From Streptomyces phaeolivaceus (lineage in GTDB: Bacteria; Actinomycetota; Actinomycetes; Streptomycetales; Streptomycetaceae), in NCBI RefSeq assembly GCF_009184865.1, contig NZ_CP045096.1:5332001-5396000 (forward strand): a stretch of DNA of 64,000 bases. Reading direction: 5' to 3'. A model generated the notes under the pieces. The model was not told the origin of the DNA. It worked only from the letters and a program-made list of their open reading frames with translations, and did not search any database. Made by a program: the position numbers and the translations under genes. This document shows positions 16,440 to 24,687 of this stretch, piece by piece. Position 1 is the stretch's first letter, and every line of letters begins with the position of its first letter.

Positions 16440-18026
16440 GTGCCGCAGGAGGCGATCTCCGACCGTTACGAACTCCTGGAGGAGCTGAGCCACGGCGGCA
16501 TGGGCGACGTGTGGCGCGGCTACGACGCCGTGCTCGACCGGCCCGTCGCCGTGAAGCTCATCCGGCAGGCGTCGGTCACCTCTCCGCAGCTGGCCGAGGA
16601 GTTCGCCAAGCGCTTCCGTCGCGAGGCCCGCATCACCGCGCGTATCCAGCACCCCGGTGTGCCGCAGGTGTACGACGCGGTGCTCGACGCGTCGTACGAG
16701 CGGCTGTTCCTGGTGATGGAGCTTGTCGACGGCGTACCGCTGTCGGCCTACCTGGATCCCGGCCAGCCGCTGCCGGTCAGCTGGGCGGCGGCCGTCGCCG
16801 CGCAGGTCGCGACCGTGCTGTCGTACGCGCACGACGTGCCGGTGATCCACCGGGACCTCAAGCCGGGCAACATCCTCGTCGCCCGCGACGGCACCGTGAA
16901 GGTCCTCGACTTCGGTATCGCGGCGATCCTGCGGACCGACGTCACCAAGCTGACCGCCACCGGCAGCCCCATCGGCACCCACCAGTACATGTCGCCCGAG
17001 CAGGTCCGCGGCGGACGCATCACCCCGCAGACCGATCTGTACGCGCTCGGCTGTGTGCTGCACGAACTCCTCAGTGGCCGCCTCGTGTTCGAGGCGGAGA
17101 GCGAGTACCTGCTGATGTACCAGCACGTCAACGCCGCCCCCACCCCGTTGCGACAGCTGCGGCCCGACGTCCCCGAGGCGCTGGAGGAGCTGGTCCTGCA
17201 TCTGCTGCGCAAGGCGCCCGAGGCGCGGCCCGCCGACACGCAGGAGGTGTACGCGCGGCTGCTGCCGTTCCTGCCGCCGCCGGGCCAGGAGCCCGGCACG
17301 GCCGATGCCGGGCCGACCGGCGCGCCCGACCCGACGGGCGTGTTTCGTCACCCCTTCGCGCCCCGCGCCCGTGCCCAGGCGCCCGCACCCGGTGGTCTGC
17401 CGCCCACGACCGTCCTCCCGGCGGCCCAACCGCTGCCCGTCCCAGCCCAGTTGCGCGAGGACATCAAGGAGGCGTACGCCCACTCCGACGCCCTGCTGGA
17501 GGAGGAGCGGTTCGCGCAGGCCGCCGAGGTGCTCGGCGAGGTCATCGCACCCGCGGCCCTCGCCCTCGGTTCCGAGAGCAAGCAGGTCCTGGCGCTGCGC
17601 CGCCAGCGAGCGGCGATCCGCCTCCTCGGCGGCGACTACCGGACCGCCCTGCCCGAGTTCGACGCCCTCGCCGACGCCTACGCCCGTATCGCCGGGCCCA
17701 CCGGCGAGCAGGCCCGCGCCTGCCGCGCCCAGGCGGCCCGCTGCCGCGCCGAACTCGGCCAGGTCACCGACGCGCTGGCCGCGCTCCAGGGCGTGCTGAA
17801 CGTCGTGCGGGCCGTCGACAGCGACGTGAGCGAGGAAGCCGTGGAGCTGCGGCACAACATCGGGATGCTGCTGCTCGCCCAGGGCCGGGCCGCCGAAGCC
17901 CGGCACATCCTCGAACCGCTCCACCAGGACATGTGCATGGTGTTCGGCCCGGAGGACGAGATGACCGTCGAGATCGCCGAGGCGCTCGCCGTGATCCGCC
18001 TCGACCTCGACGGTTCGGCTTCCTGA
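16440..18026 (+). CDS. Serine/threonine protein kinase with C-terminal TPR-like region
   Basis: 528-residue Pkn-type kinase. The kinase domain spans residues 8-285: Gly-rich loop LSHGGMGDVW, VAVKLI with the ATP lysine, catalytic HRDLKPGN, DFGIA and the SPEQ (APE-equivalent) motif, all intact. A proline-rich linker (290-340) leads to a helical C-terminal part (345-528) with repeated pairs such as ALLEEERFAQAAEVLGEVI and LLLAQGRAAEARHILEPLH that look like TPR units. No transmembrane segment or PASTA domain is visible, so it is probably cytoplasmic, sensing through the TPR region. The GTG start is the first with a purine-rich upstream stretch. Confidence 0.9.
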   Translation: MPQEAISDRYELLEELSHGGMGDVWRGYDAVLDRPVAVKLIRQASVTSPQLAEEFAKRFRREARITARIQHPGVPQVYDAVLDASYERLFLVMELVDGVPLSAYLDPGQPLPVSWAAAVAAQVATVLSYAHDVPVIHRDLKPGNILVARDGTVKVLDFGIAAILRTDVTKLTATGSPIGTHQYMSPEQVRGGRITPQTDLYALGCVLHELLSGRLVFEAESEYLLMYQHVNAAPTPLRQLRPDVPEALEELVLHLLRKAPEARPADTQEVYARLLPFLPPPGQEPGTADAGPTGAPDPTGVFRHPFAPRARAQAPAPGGLPPTTVLPAAQPLPVPAQLREDIKEAYAHSDALLEEERFAQAAEVLGEVIAPAALALGSESKQVLALRRQRAAIRLLGGDYRTALPEFDALADAYARIAGPTGEQARACRAQAARCRAELGQVTDALAALQGVLNVVRAVDSDVSEEAVELRHNIGMLLLAQGRAAEARHILEPLHQDMCMVFGPEDEMTVEIAEALAVIRLDLDGSAS

Positions 18027-18228
18027 CCCGCGTCCTCCAGAAGCAGCATCGCCCGGACCATACCGCTCTGCGGCCGAGGGAATTCCGCTCCGCAGCGGGG
18101 CCCGGCTCTTCGTGTGCGCGTCCGGGGCGACCGTCCGACGACCGAGGGGCAACATCCTCTGGGAAAACTCTCCTGTTGCACCTGTGGCCGTCGTGGACAC
18201 GTAGGGGCAGAAGCTACGGAAGGAAGCC

Positions 18229-18762
18229 ATGCCCATCGACACCGAGGCCGAGTTCACGGACGTGTACCGGGCCCACTACGAGGACGTGCTGAGGTTCGTA
18301 CGCCGTCGCGCCCATCCCATGAACGTCGACGACATCGTCGGCGAGACGTTCCTCGCGGCGTGGCGCAGGCGCCGTGAACTCCCCGACGACCCCCGGCCCT
18401 GGCTGTTCGGCACCGCCCGCAAGGTGATGCTCAACGACAGCCGGGGCATGCGCCGGCACACCGCGCTCGCCGTCCGTGTCCAGCAGGCCGCCGAGACCGG
18501 CGGTCGCACCCTGGCCGCCGACCCGGCCGCGCTGGTGGACGGCCGGACGGACCTCGCCGCCGCCTGGCAGGCACTCGCCCCGGCCGACCAGGAGGTCCTG
18601 GCCCTGCATGTGTGGGAGCAGCTCTCCGCCAAGGACGCCGCGAAGGTCCTCGGCTGCACCCGCGCCGCGTACGCCATGCGCCTGACCCGCGCCAAGCGCC
18701 GCCTCGCCGCCCGGATCGACCGGGCCGCCGCCACCGCGCCCGCCCTCGCCACGACGTTCTGA
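18229..18762 (+). CDS. ECF-type RNA polymerase sigma factor
   Basis: 177-residue sigma-70 family protein with region 2 (YRAHYEDVLRFVRRRA and VDDIVGETFLAAWRRR) and region 4 (LAPADQEVLALHVWEQL, SAKDAAKVLGCTRAAYAMRL). There is no C-terminal extension. ATG at 18229 follows GGAAG. It is 25 bp upstream of a single-pass membrane protein gene on the same strand, the usual arrangement of an ECF sigma factor and its anti-sigma factor. The target regulon cannot be deduced here. Confidence 0.92.
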   Translation: MPIDTEAEFTDVYRAHYEDVLRFVRRRAHPMNVDDIVGETFLAAWRRRRELPDDPRPWLFGTARKVMLNDSRGMRRHTALAVRVQQAAETGGRTLAADPAALVDGRTDLAAAWQALAPADQEVLALHVWEQLSAKDAAKVLGCTRAAYAMRLTRAKRRLAARIDRAAATAPALATTF

Positions 18763-18787
18763 CCCCGCCGAACAGGAGCCCCGAGAC

Positions 18788-19615
18788 ATGAACACGAACA
18801 CCGCCCGGCACGGCGACCAGGCCACCCCCGACCCCCTGCTGTCCCGCCTCGCCCCCCTCGACGCCGCGCCCCGCACCGAGCCGACCGCCACCGAGATCGA
18901 CCGCGAGGAGACCCTGCTGCGTACGATCCTCGCCGACACCGAGCCTGCCCGCACCTCGGTCCGCCCCGCCACCCGCGCGCCCCTCGTCCGCCGTGTCTCC
19001 TTCACCCTGGCGGGCGCCCTCGCGGCGGGACTCGCCGTACTGACCGCCACCGGCGGCCTCTCCGGCCTCCCTGGTATGGGCTCCCAAGGCCCCCTGTCCT
19101 CAGCCGAGTTGGCGAGCTGGACCGGCACGCCCAGCAGCCTGGACTCGGCCGGCGCCGAGGGCTCGGCCGCCGAGAAGGAGTGCCTGGACGCGACGGAGGA
19201 CTACGGCTCGGGACCCGCCGTCGTCAGCAACGCGGACATCCGGGGTAACGTGGCCTCGATGGTGGTCAGCCGGGGCGGCGACGCGGTGTACTGCCTGGCC
19301 GGTGCGGACGGCGGCGGGACCACGATGGGCATCTCCCCGGTGCTCGACCTCCCCGCCGACGGCATCGAACTGGACACCTACGGCTCCCGGGGCGAGGACG
19401 ACGGCCTCCTCAACTACGCGGTCGGGTCGGTCGGTTCGGACGTCGAGAAGGTCACCGTCCGCGACAGCGGCCACACCGTGCGGGCGACCGTCGAGAACGG
19501 CCGCTGGACCGCCTGGTGGCCCCGCGGCGACCGCTACGGCCTCCTCACCGGCACGGTCACCCTCACCCTCACCGACGGCACGACCCGCACGATCAAGAGC
19601 CCCGAACTGCCGTGA
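18788..19615 (+). CDS. Single-pass membrane protein, putative anti-sigma factor
   Basis: 275 residues: a cytoplasmic N-terminal region with acidic helix TEIDREETLLRTILADTEP, one transmembrane helix (VSFTLAGALAAGLAVLTATG, about residues 75-95) and an extracytoplasmic beta-rich domain containing two cysteines. An AGGAGC site precedes ATG at 18788. Position directly behind the ECF sigma gene and topology support an anti-sigma role, but no zinc-binding HxxxCxxC motif is present, so this is inferred from context. Confidence 0.7.
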   Translation: MNTNTARHGDQATPDPLLSRLAPLDAAPRTEPTATEIDREETLLRTILADTEPARTSVRPATRAPLVRRVSFTLAGALAAGLAVLTATGGLSGLPGMGSQGPLSSAELASWTGTPSSLDSAGAEGSAAEKECLDATEDYGSGPAVVSNADIRGNVASMVVSRGGDAVYCLAGADGGGTTMGISPVLDLPADGIELDTYGSRGEDDGLLNYAVGSVGSDVEKVTVRDSGHTVRATVENGRWTAWWPRGDRYGLLTGTVTLTLTDGTTRTIKSPELP

Positions 19616-19703
19616 CCGGCACCGCCGGAGAGAGTGACGGGGGTCACATCCACCCATGTCACATCCGACCCGGCGGCATCCGTCCCTGTGTTGTCACCGC
19701 GTA

Positions 19704-19787
19704 CGAAGACCGGCACATCACGAAGACCGGCACATCACGAAGACCGGCACATCACGATGACCGGCACATCACGATGACCGGCACATA
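19704..19787. repeat. Five 17-bp tandem repeats upstream of ahpD-like gene
   Basis: Five consecutive copies of cgaagaccggcacatca. The last two carry a-to-t changes (cgatgaccgg...) and the fifth is one base short. The array ends about 20 bp before the start at 19809, so it lies in the leader or promoter of that gene. A 17-bp unit is not a multiple of three; the region is non-coding. Confidence 0.95.
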
Positions 19788-19808
19788 CGACGACACAAGG
19801 AGCCCGTC

Positions 19809-20282
19809 ATGGAAGCCCGTCTGAACCTGCTCGCCAACCCCCTCACCGGCAAGCTCGTCAAGCACCTCGTCGGCGCCAGCAAGGTGGTCGGGGAGGCGGG
19901 ACTGCCGCTCACCACCCAGGAGTTGGTGCGCATCCGGGCCAGCCAGATCAACGGCTGCGGCTACTGCCTCGACATGCACACCAAGGAGGCCGAACACGCC
20001 GGGGAGACCGCCCAGCGGCTGCACCTGGTCGCCACCTGGCGGGAGGCCAAGGTCTTCACCGAGGCCGAGCGCGCCGCCCTGGAACTGACCGAGCAGGGCA
20101 CCCGTATCGCCGACGCGGCCGGCGGTGTCCCGGACGCGGTCTGGGAGAACGCGGCCAAGCACTACGACGAGGACCAGCTCCTCGCCCTGGTGGCCCTCAT
20201 CGCCCTCATCAACACCTTCAACCGGCTGAACGTGATCGTGCAGCAGCCGGCGGGCGACTACCAGGTGGGCATGCTCGGCTGA
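19809..20282 (+). CDS. AhpD-like carboxymuconolactone-decarboxylase-family protein
   Basis: 157 residues with the alkylhydroperoxidase core: RASQINGCGYCLDMHTKEAE contains the redox CxxC and downstream His of AhpD-type enzymes. Such proteins reduce peroxides or act as disulfide reductants. ATG at 19809 has ACAAGGAG upstream. The gene stands alone, ends 18 bp before a strong bidirectional terminator, and carries a 17-bp repeat array in its leader. A 3' fragment of a close paralogue remains at 21817-22057. Confidence 0.88.
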   Translation: MEARLNLLANPLTGKLVKHLVGASKVVGEAGLPLTTQELVRIRASQINGCGYCLDMHTKEAEHAGETAQRLHLVATWREAKVFTEAERAALELTEQGTRIADAAGGVPDAVWENAAKHYDEDQLLALVALIALINTFNRLNVIVQQPAGDYQVGMLG

Positions 20283-20300
20283 CCGGACCCGCGACGACGA

Positions 20301-20336
20301 CGAACCCCCAAGTCCCGTACAGGGATTGGGGGTTCG
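20301..20336. terminator. Bidirectional terminator
   Basis: CGAACCCCCAA / TTGGGGGTTCG, extended by TCCC/GGGA with one bulged G: a 15-bp stem. Serves the ahpD-like gene on the plus strand and faces the minus-strand remnants at 20364. Confidence 0.85.
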
Positions 20337-20363
20337 CCATGCTGGAGCGGCGGGGGAGGAGGA

Positions 20364-20650
20364 TCAGTTCCGGCGGCACCTGCCCACATCGATCCGCACG
20401 TGCAGGGGCTGGTCGCCGCCCTTGGAGCCGAAGTGGTTGGCGATGACGAAGACCTGCTCACCGCGGAACTCGAACTCGCCGACCAGTGGCTTGCGGCTGC
20501 TGCCCCAGGCGTCGCTGGTGGGGTCGATCCGGCCGGGGGAGTGGCTGAGCCGGACACCCTTGCGGGACTTCACGACGGTGGTGGCCGTGGTGGGGGTGGT
20601 GGCCTCGGCGCCGGTGCGGTCGGTGAAGGAGACCCGCTTGGGGTTGACCC
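20364..20650 (-). pseudogene. C-terminal fragment of a secreted endonuclease/exonuclease
   Basis: The minus strand reads NPKRVSFTDRTGAEATTPTT, then RLSHSPGRIDPTSDAWGSSR, KPLVGEFEFRGEQVFVIANH and FGSKGGDQPLH before diverging and stopping. This is the conserved end region of ExeM/NucH-like extracellular nucleases of the endonuclease/exonuclease/phosphatase fold, including the NHF-SKGGDQPLH signature. The enzyme body upstream is absent: its place is taken by an unrelated XRE/P-loop gene fragment joined near 20650. Non-functional. Confidence 0.75.
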
Positions 20651-21450
20651 GGCTGTGCGGGTCCGGACTGCCGGGGCGGGCAGCGAGGTGTACTCGTCGG
20701 CGAACTCCGGCCAGAGGGTGCCCAGCACCAGTACGGGTTGACGGTCGGGGCGGATGAGCAAGCCGTGGAGGACGGCCGCGATCTGTTCGCCGACCCCGGG
20801 AACGCCGAGGTAGTGGTGTGCCTCGTTCATCCAGACCACGGTGTGCGGCTGAACCCGGTGCAGGTCTTCGAGAGCGGCCTGGGCCCTGCTCGGGTCGAAG
20901 GGATGCCAGAGCCGCCATCCCCGCTCGCCGAGCGGCAGGACGGCCTCCCAGCAGGCGCGGGTCTTTCCGGTCGACGACGTACCGACGAGGACGACCGTCC
21001 GGCTGCTGCCCTCGGCGGCGGCGCGCACCGATTCCGCGAGCACGTGGTCGTGTGCCCGGAGGACATAGCCAGGCAGTCTCCGCTCCTCCATCGCGCTCGA
21101 GTTCCGTCCGCCCGGGGCTGATGCGGCGGGGTGGACCTCGAGGTCATGAGGGTCCCACTGTTCGATCGGCCTGCCCGGCCCGGCCTCGGTCCCTCCCGAG
21201 GGGCTGTCCTCTGCGGCTGCGGACCGCCGCAGCCGCAGCAACTCCTCCTCCGGCAGACTCAGCCCACCGGCCAGCGCCGACACCGTCTTCGCGGACGGGG
21301 CGGGTGCGTCTTCCTGGAAGGCCAGCTGCACGGTCGTACGGCTCAGCCGCGTCCGCCCGCGAGTTGTGTCTTGTCCAGCTGTGACACGGCCAGCCCGTCA
21401 TTCAGTCTGCGACGCAACTCGTGGAGCGCCACCTGCTGTTCGTCCCGCAC
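20650..21450 (-). pseudogene. Broken XRE-HTH / P-loop ATPase gene
   Basis: From GTG at 21450 the minus strand reads VRDEQQVALHELRRRLNDG and the HTH up to DKTQLA, then is frameshifted near 21365. It resumes as LSRTTVQLAFQEDAPAPSAK. A P-loop follows (VGTSSTGKTRACWEAV), then HTVVWMNEAHHYLG (Walker B) and VLGTLWPEFADEYTSLP. A second frame change follows, and the gene is cut at HSRV, where nuclease sequence begins. This is the N-terminal third of a large Streptomyces HTH-ATPase regulator. Two frame changes and a truncation make it a pseudogene. Confidence 0.8.
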
Positions 21451-21573
21451 CTCTTCGCCCCCGACACCCGGTGTGTACGCCGGTGTTCATCTTTGTCCGG
21501 CCGCACCCTGGCGCGCTCTCGTTTCGCGACCTTCGACCAAGTCGATTTCCGGAACCCACGCAAGGAGCCCGCC

Positions 21574-21774
21574 GTGCCGCACGTCGTTGTCGTTCTGCTC
21601 ACCATCGGCCTGGTCGTCATGTTCGCGCCGCTGGCCGCCGCGGGAGCGGCCAAGCCGGCCCGGTGGGAGGGTGCCGACTATCCCGCCGCCGTCAGGCAGG
21701 CCGTCATCACCTTCGGCGCCGTGCTCACCCTCGCCGCCGCCGTCACCGCTGCCCTTGCCTCGCTCCGTTCATGA
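21574..21774 (+). CDS. Small two-helix membrane protein
   Basis: 66 residues from GTG at 21574, which follows CAAGGAG. It has two hydrophobic helices (VVVVLLTIGLVVMFAPLAAA and AVITFGAVLTLAAAVTAALA) separated by a short polar loop with ARWEGADYPAAVRQ. No family is recognised. It sits between the XRE/P-loop remnant (divergent) and the ahpD remnant and appears intact, so it may be one of the few live genes in this decaying stretch. Confidence 0.6.
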   Translation: MPHVVVVLLTIGLVVMFAPLAAAGAAKPARWEGADYPAAVRQAVITFGAVLTLAAAVTAALASLRS

Positions 21775-21816
21775 AGCGTCGCAAAAGGGGCAGTGGTGTC
21801 AGCGAGTCCGGATCTG

Positions 21817-22057
21817 TGGGAGGCCAAGGTCTTCACCGGGGCCGAGGGCGCCGCCCTGGACCGACCGAACAGGGCACCCGCATCGCCGACGCGGCCGGCG
21901 GCGTCCCGGACGCGGTCTGGAAGAACGCGGCCAAGCACTACGACGAGGACCAGCTCCTCGCCCTGGTGGCACTCCTCGCCCTCATCAACACCTTCAACCG
22001 GCTGAACGTGATCGTGCGGCAGTCGGCCGGCGACTACCAGGTGGGCATGCTGGGCTG
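21817..22057 (+). pseudogene. 3' fragment of a second ahpD-like gene
   Basis: Bases 21817-22057 closely match 20039-20280 of the intact ahpD-like gene (gggaggccaaggtcttcacc and onward). The reading frame shifts near 21860. The N-terminal half with the CxxC centre is missing, and the stop codon TGA has become TGG. It ends in the same GDYQVGMLG motif. Non-functional duplicate. Confidence 0.92.
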
Positions 22058-22085
22058 GGCGGTTCCGGTCAGGTGGTCGAAGGTC

Positions 22086-22436
22086 CTACGCCCCGTCCCT
22101 CCGCGCGAACTGGAGGGAGAGGGAGCGCAGGACTTCGGCCGTGGTCGTGTCGCTCCGCCCCTCGTCGTGCACCTCGGCGAGGTGCACGAAGGCGTAGGCG
22201 AAGCAGTTGGCCAGGGTGACGATCGCCGGTGCCAGGGCCTCCGTGATGAGATGCGTGGTCTCCTGGGCGGAGGCGTCGGCGGGCAGCTCGATCTTGGGCA
22301 GGGTCTCCACGAGCAGCGCCGAGACCGCCCCCGTCAACGCCACCTCGACACCGGGGTTCTCACGCGCCTGCCGCCGCACCTCGACCGCCTCGGTCAGAAT
22401 CCCGACGACTCGCTGCATGATCTCGGCTCGCTCCAT
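22086..22436 (-). CDS. Conserved hypothetical protein
   Basis: 116 residues, all-helical by appearance, unrecognised. An amphipathic start ([20 protein letters not shown]) leads to a middle with [12 protein letters not shown] and a C-terminal [19 protein letters not shown]. Codon usage is typical. There is no signal peptide or membrane segment of full length. It lies between the ahpD remnant and the PAP2 remnant, on the opposite strand to both; about 125 bp separate its start from the PAP2 start, so the two share an upstream region. Confidence 0.55.
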   Translation of the reverse strand: MERAEIMQRVVGILTEAVEVRRQARENPGVEVALTGAVSALLVETLPKIELPADASAQETTHLITEALAPAIVTLANCFAYAFVHLAEVHDEGRSDTTTAEVLRSLSLQFARRDGA

Positions 22437-22561
22437 GGAGGGAGCTTAGGCTTCCCGCCCCGGCCGCCTCGCCCGCGCTGTCGAGCATGACGATCGTCGG
22501 GGGTCGGACAGGGCCGTTCGGGGCGGGTGTTCGGGAGCCGCGGTTCCTAGCGTCAAGCCGT

Positions 22562-23188
22562 ATGAGAACGAAGTCTTACGGCGATGGCGGTGGAGATCGT
22601 GGTGGAGACGGCGGGGCCGGTGCGCGTGGCGGCGGTGGCTTCGGGCGTCGGTTGCTCGGGAGTTCGGTGGTGTTGGGCGCGGGTGCGGTGGCGGTCGGCC
22701 TGCTGTTTCCGGGTGGGTTGGGGGACGCGGGGCCGGTGCGGGTGACCGACGGCGTATCCGCGTCGCTGTTCCGGAGGGTGAACGGGCTGATGGCGGACGG
22801 GCCTTCGGGTGCGGGGGCGTGGGCGAGCGCGGCGGCCGAGGGACTGCTGATCGTCCTCGGACTGCTTCCGCTGCTGCTTCTGCTGCTGCGTTCGGGCGTG
22901 CGCCGACGTGACGCCCGTACGGTCGCCGGAGTGGCCCTGGTCCTCGTCGGCACGGTGGTTGCCTACGGGGTCAGTGAGGCGTTGAAGCTGGTGGTGGACG
23001 AGGAGCGGCCCTGCCGCGCGGTGCCGGGGGCGGAGGTGATCGGCGCGTGCCCGGAAGCGGGGGACTGGTCGTTCCCGAGTAACCACGCCACGCTCGCCAC
23101 GGGGCTCGCCGTGGGCCTGTCGCTGCTGCGTCCGCGCCTCGCGGCCCTCGCCCTGCCCCTCGCGGCGGTCGGTGCGGTCGCCGAGGCG
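22562..23188 (+). pseudogene. 3'-truncated PAP2-family membrane phosphatase
   Basis: The first about 209 codons of a PAP2 lipid phosphatase remain. The Gly-rich N-terminus is followed by several transmembrane helices ([40 protein letters not shown]). The first catalytic motif is [11 protein letters not shown] and the second is PSNHA. The third motif with the essential His and Asp is absent: near 23187 the sequence switches to the antisense of a histidine kinase 3' end. The open frame continues only because the GC-rich repeat contains no stop. Without motif three the enzyme cannot be active. Confidence 0.85.
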
Positions 23189-24603
23189 CCGGGTTCGCGG
23201 GGAATCCACGCGACCACCGCGAATCCGCCCTTGCACGGGCCGTACGCCAGAGAGCCCCCGGTGAGCCGGACACGCTCGTCCAGCCCGATCAGCCCACGCC
23301 CCCCACCGGCCCCGGCCCCGACTCCGGCCCCGGCCCCGGCCCCGACTCCGGCCCCGACTCCGGCCCCGACTCCGGCCCCGGCCCCGGCCCCGACTCCGGC
23401 CCCGACTCCGACTCCGGCCCCGACTCCGACTCCGGCCCCGGCCCCGACTCCGACTCCGGCCCCGACTCCGGCCCCGACTCCGGCCCCGACTCCGGCCCCG
23501 ACTCCGACTCCGGCCCCGGCCCCGACTCCGGCCCCGACTCCGGCCCCGACTCCGGCCCCGACTCCGACTCCGGCCCCGACTCCGGCCCCGGCTCCGACTC
23601 CGGCCCCGACTCCGGCCCCGGCTCCGACTCCGGCCCCGACTCCGGCCCCGGCCCCGACTCCGGCCCCGGCCCCGACCCCGGCCCCGACCCCGACTCCGAC
23701 TCCGGCCCCGGGCCCGTTCACCACCCGTACGCAGACCCCGTCGTTCGCGTCGGCCATGTACCGGATCCGTACCGTCACCGTCGCGCCGGGCGCGTGTCTG
23801 ACCGCGTTGGTCAGGGACTCCTGGACGACCCGCCGTACGGCGAGTTCGGCGATCGGTGACAGCGCGTCCGGTTCGCCCTCGGTGTCCAAGGTGACGGAGA
23901 GCCCGGCACCGGACGCGCCCTCCACCAGATCCCCGACCCGGGACGGCGCCACGACCGCGTCGCCTCCGCCGTCCCCCGGACGCCCCTGCCGCCGCGCCCG
24001 GTCTCCCCGTTCGCCCAGCACCCCGATGATCTCGCCGAGCCGGTCCACCGCCGTGGCGGCCCGCGCGCGGATGTCCCCCGCCGCTTCCCGGTGCGCTTCG
24101 GAGAGGCCGGGGGAGAGCTTCAGGGCGCCCGCGGAGAGGGCGATCAGGCTGAGGTCGTGGCCGAGGAGGTCGTGCGTGTCCTGGGCGATACGGGCACGTT
24201 CGCGAAGCCGGGCCTGCTCGGCGACGAGGCCCCGCTCGCGCGACAGTTGCTCCGCGTGCTCCCACCCTGCCCGCTCCAAGGCACGGTACTGACGCCAGAA
24301 CCGGCCCCCGAACCACGGCAGTACGGCAGCCCCGACCAACACCGTCACGAAACGGTCCCCGAACGTGATCCACGCCGGAACCACCGCCACCGCGATCACA
24401 CCGGCCCCCACCACGACCGCCAGCACGGTCGCCGCCGCGCGGGCGGACCCCGGCCGCCGCCCCGCCGCACAGGCGAGCACCCCGGTGGCCACGACCCACC
24501 ACGGACTCACCACGCTCAGCCCCGCGACCCCCGCCACGGCCACGAGCAACGGCACCCCCGCACCACGAACCCCTGCCCCTGCCGGCCGCTCTCGTCGCCT
24601 CAC
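22963..24603 (-). CDS. NarL-type sensor histidine kinase with Gly-Ala/Val repeat insertion and lost stop
   Basis: Sensor kinase with several N-terminal membrane helices (residues 15-110). The dimerisation/phospho-acceptor box is [18 protein letters not shown] with the His. An N-box follows ([16 protein letters not shown]). A degenerate G1 box VVNGPG has Asn where Asp is usual, and G2 is [16 protein letters not shown]. Between G1 and G2, in the ATP lid, lie about 134 Gly-Ala/Gly-Val residues. The domain ends near WIPREPGAS at about 23188. Beyond that the frame runs on, without its own stop, through the antisense of the truncated PAP2 gene to 22963. No response regulator gene adjoins it. Function doubtful. 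Confidence 0.75.
   Translation of the reverse strand: MRRRERPAGAGVRGAGVPLLVAVAGVAGLSVVSPWWVVATGVLACAAGRRPGSARAAATVLAVVVGAGVIAVAVVPAWITFGDRFVTVLVGAAVLPWFGGRFWRQYRALERAGWEHAEQLSRERGLVAEQARLRERARIAQDTHDLLGHDLSLIALSAGALKLSPGLSEAHREAAGDIRARAATAVDRLGEIIGVLGERGDRARRQGRPGDGGGDAVVAPSRVGDLVEGASGAGLSVTLDTEGEPDALSPIAELAVRRVVQESLTNAVRHAPGATVTVRIRYMADANDGVCVRVVNGPGAGVGVGVGAGVGAGAGVGAGAGVGAGVGAGAGVGAGVGAGAGVGAGVGVGAGVGAGVGAGVGAGAGVGVGAGVGAGVGAGVGAGVGVGAGAGVGVGAGVGVGAGVGAGAGAGVGAGVGAGVGAGAGAGVGAGAGGGRGLIGLDERVRLTGGSLAYGPCKGGFAVVAWIPREPGASATAPTAARGRARAARRGRSSDRPTASPVASVAWLLGNDQSPASGHAPITSAPGTARQGRSSSTTSFNASLTP
23307..23710. repeat. About 400-bp hexanucleotide array inside a histidine kinase gene
   Basis: Roughly 67 consecutive hexamers, mixtures of ggcccc and gactcc, often arranged as 12-mers. 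On the minus strand they encode a Gly-Ala/Gly-Val run of about 134 residues within the kinase ATP-binding domain. On the plus strand they would read Pro-Ala/Pro-Thr. Confidence 0.97.
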
Positions 24604-24687
24604 ACCCGCGACCCTACGAGGACCGGAAGCCGCCGCACACTGCCGAAAGTCAGGGTGCCCACGCCTGGCCGACCGTCTTCACCGTTC

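Noticed and set aside
16137..18257. 706-codon minus-strand open frame opposite the protein kinase
   Set aside because: Antisense shadow; the plus strand encodes a complete kinase with all catalytic motifs.
23307..23710. Possible CRISPR-like or satellite array
   Set aside because: Contiguous hexamers with no spacers and coding in frame for the kinase; not a CRISPR array.
23187..24292. Plus-strand continuation of the PAP2 frame as a Pro-Ala/Pro-Thr protein
   Set aside because: It is the antisense of the kinase gene and its repeat; the open frame exists only because the hexamers contain no stop on either strand.
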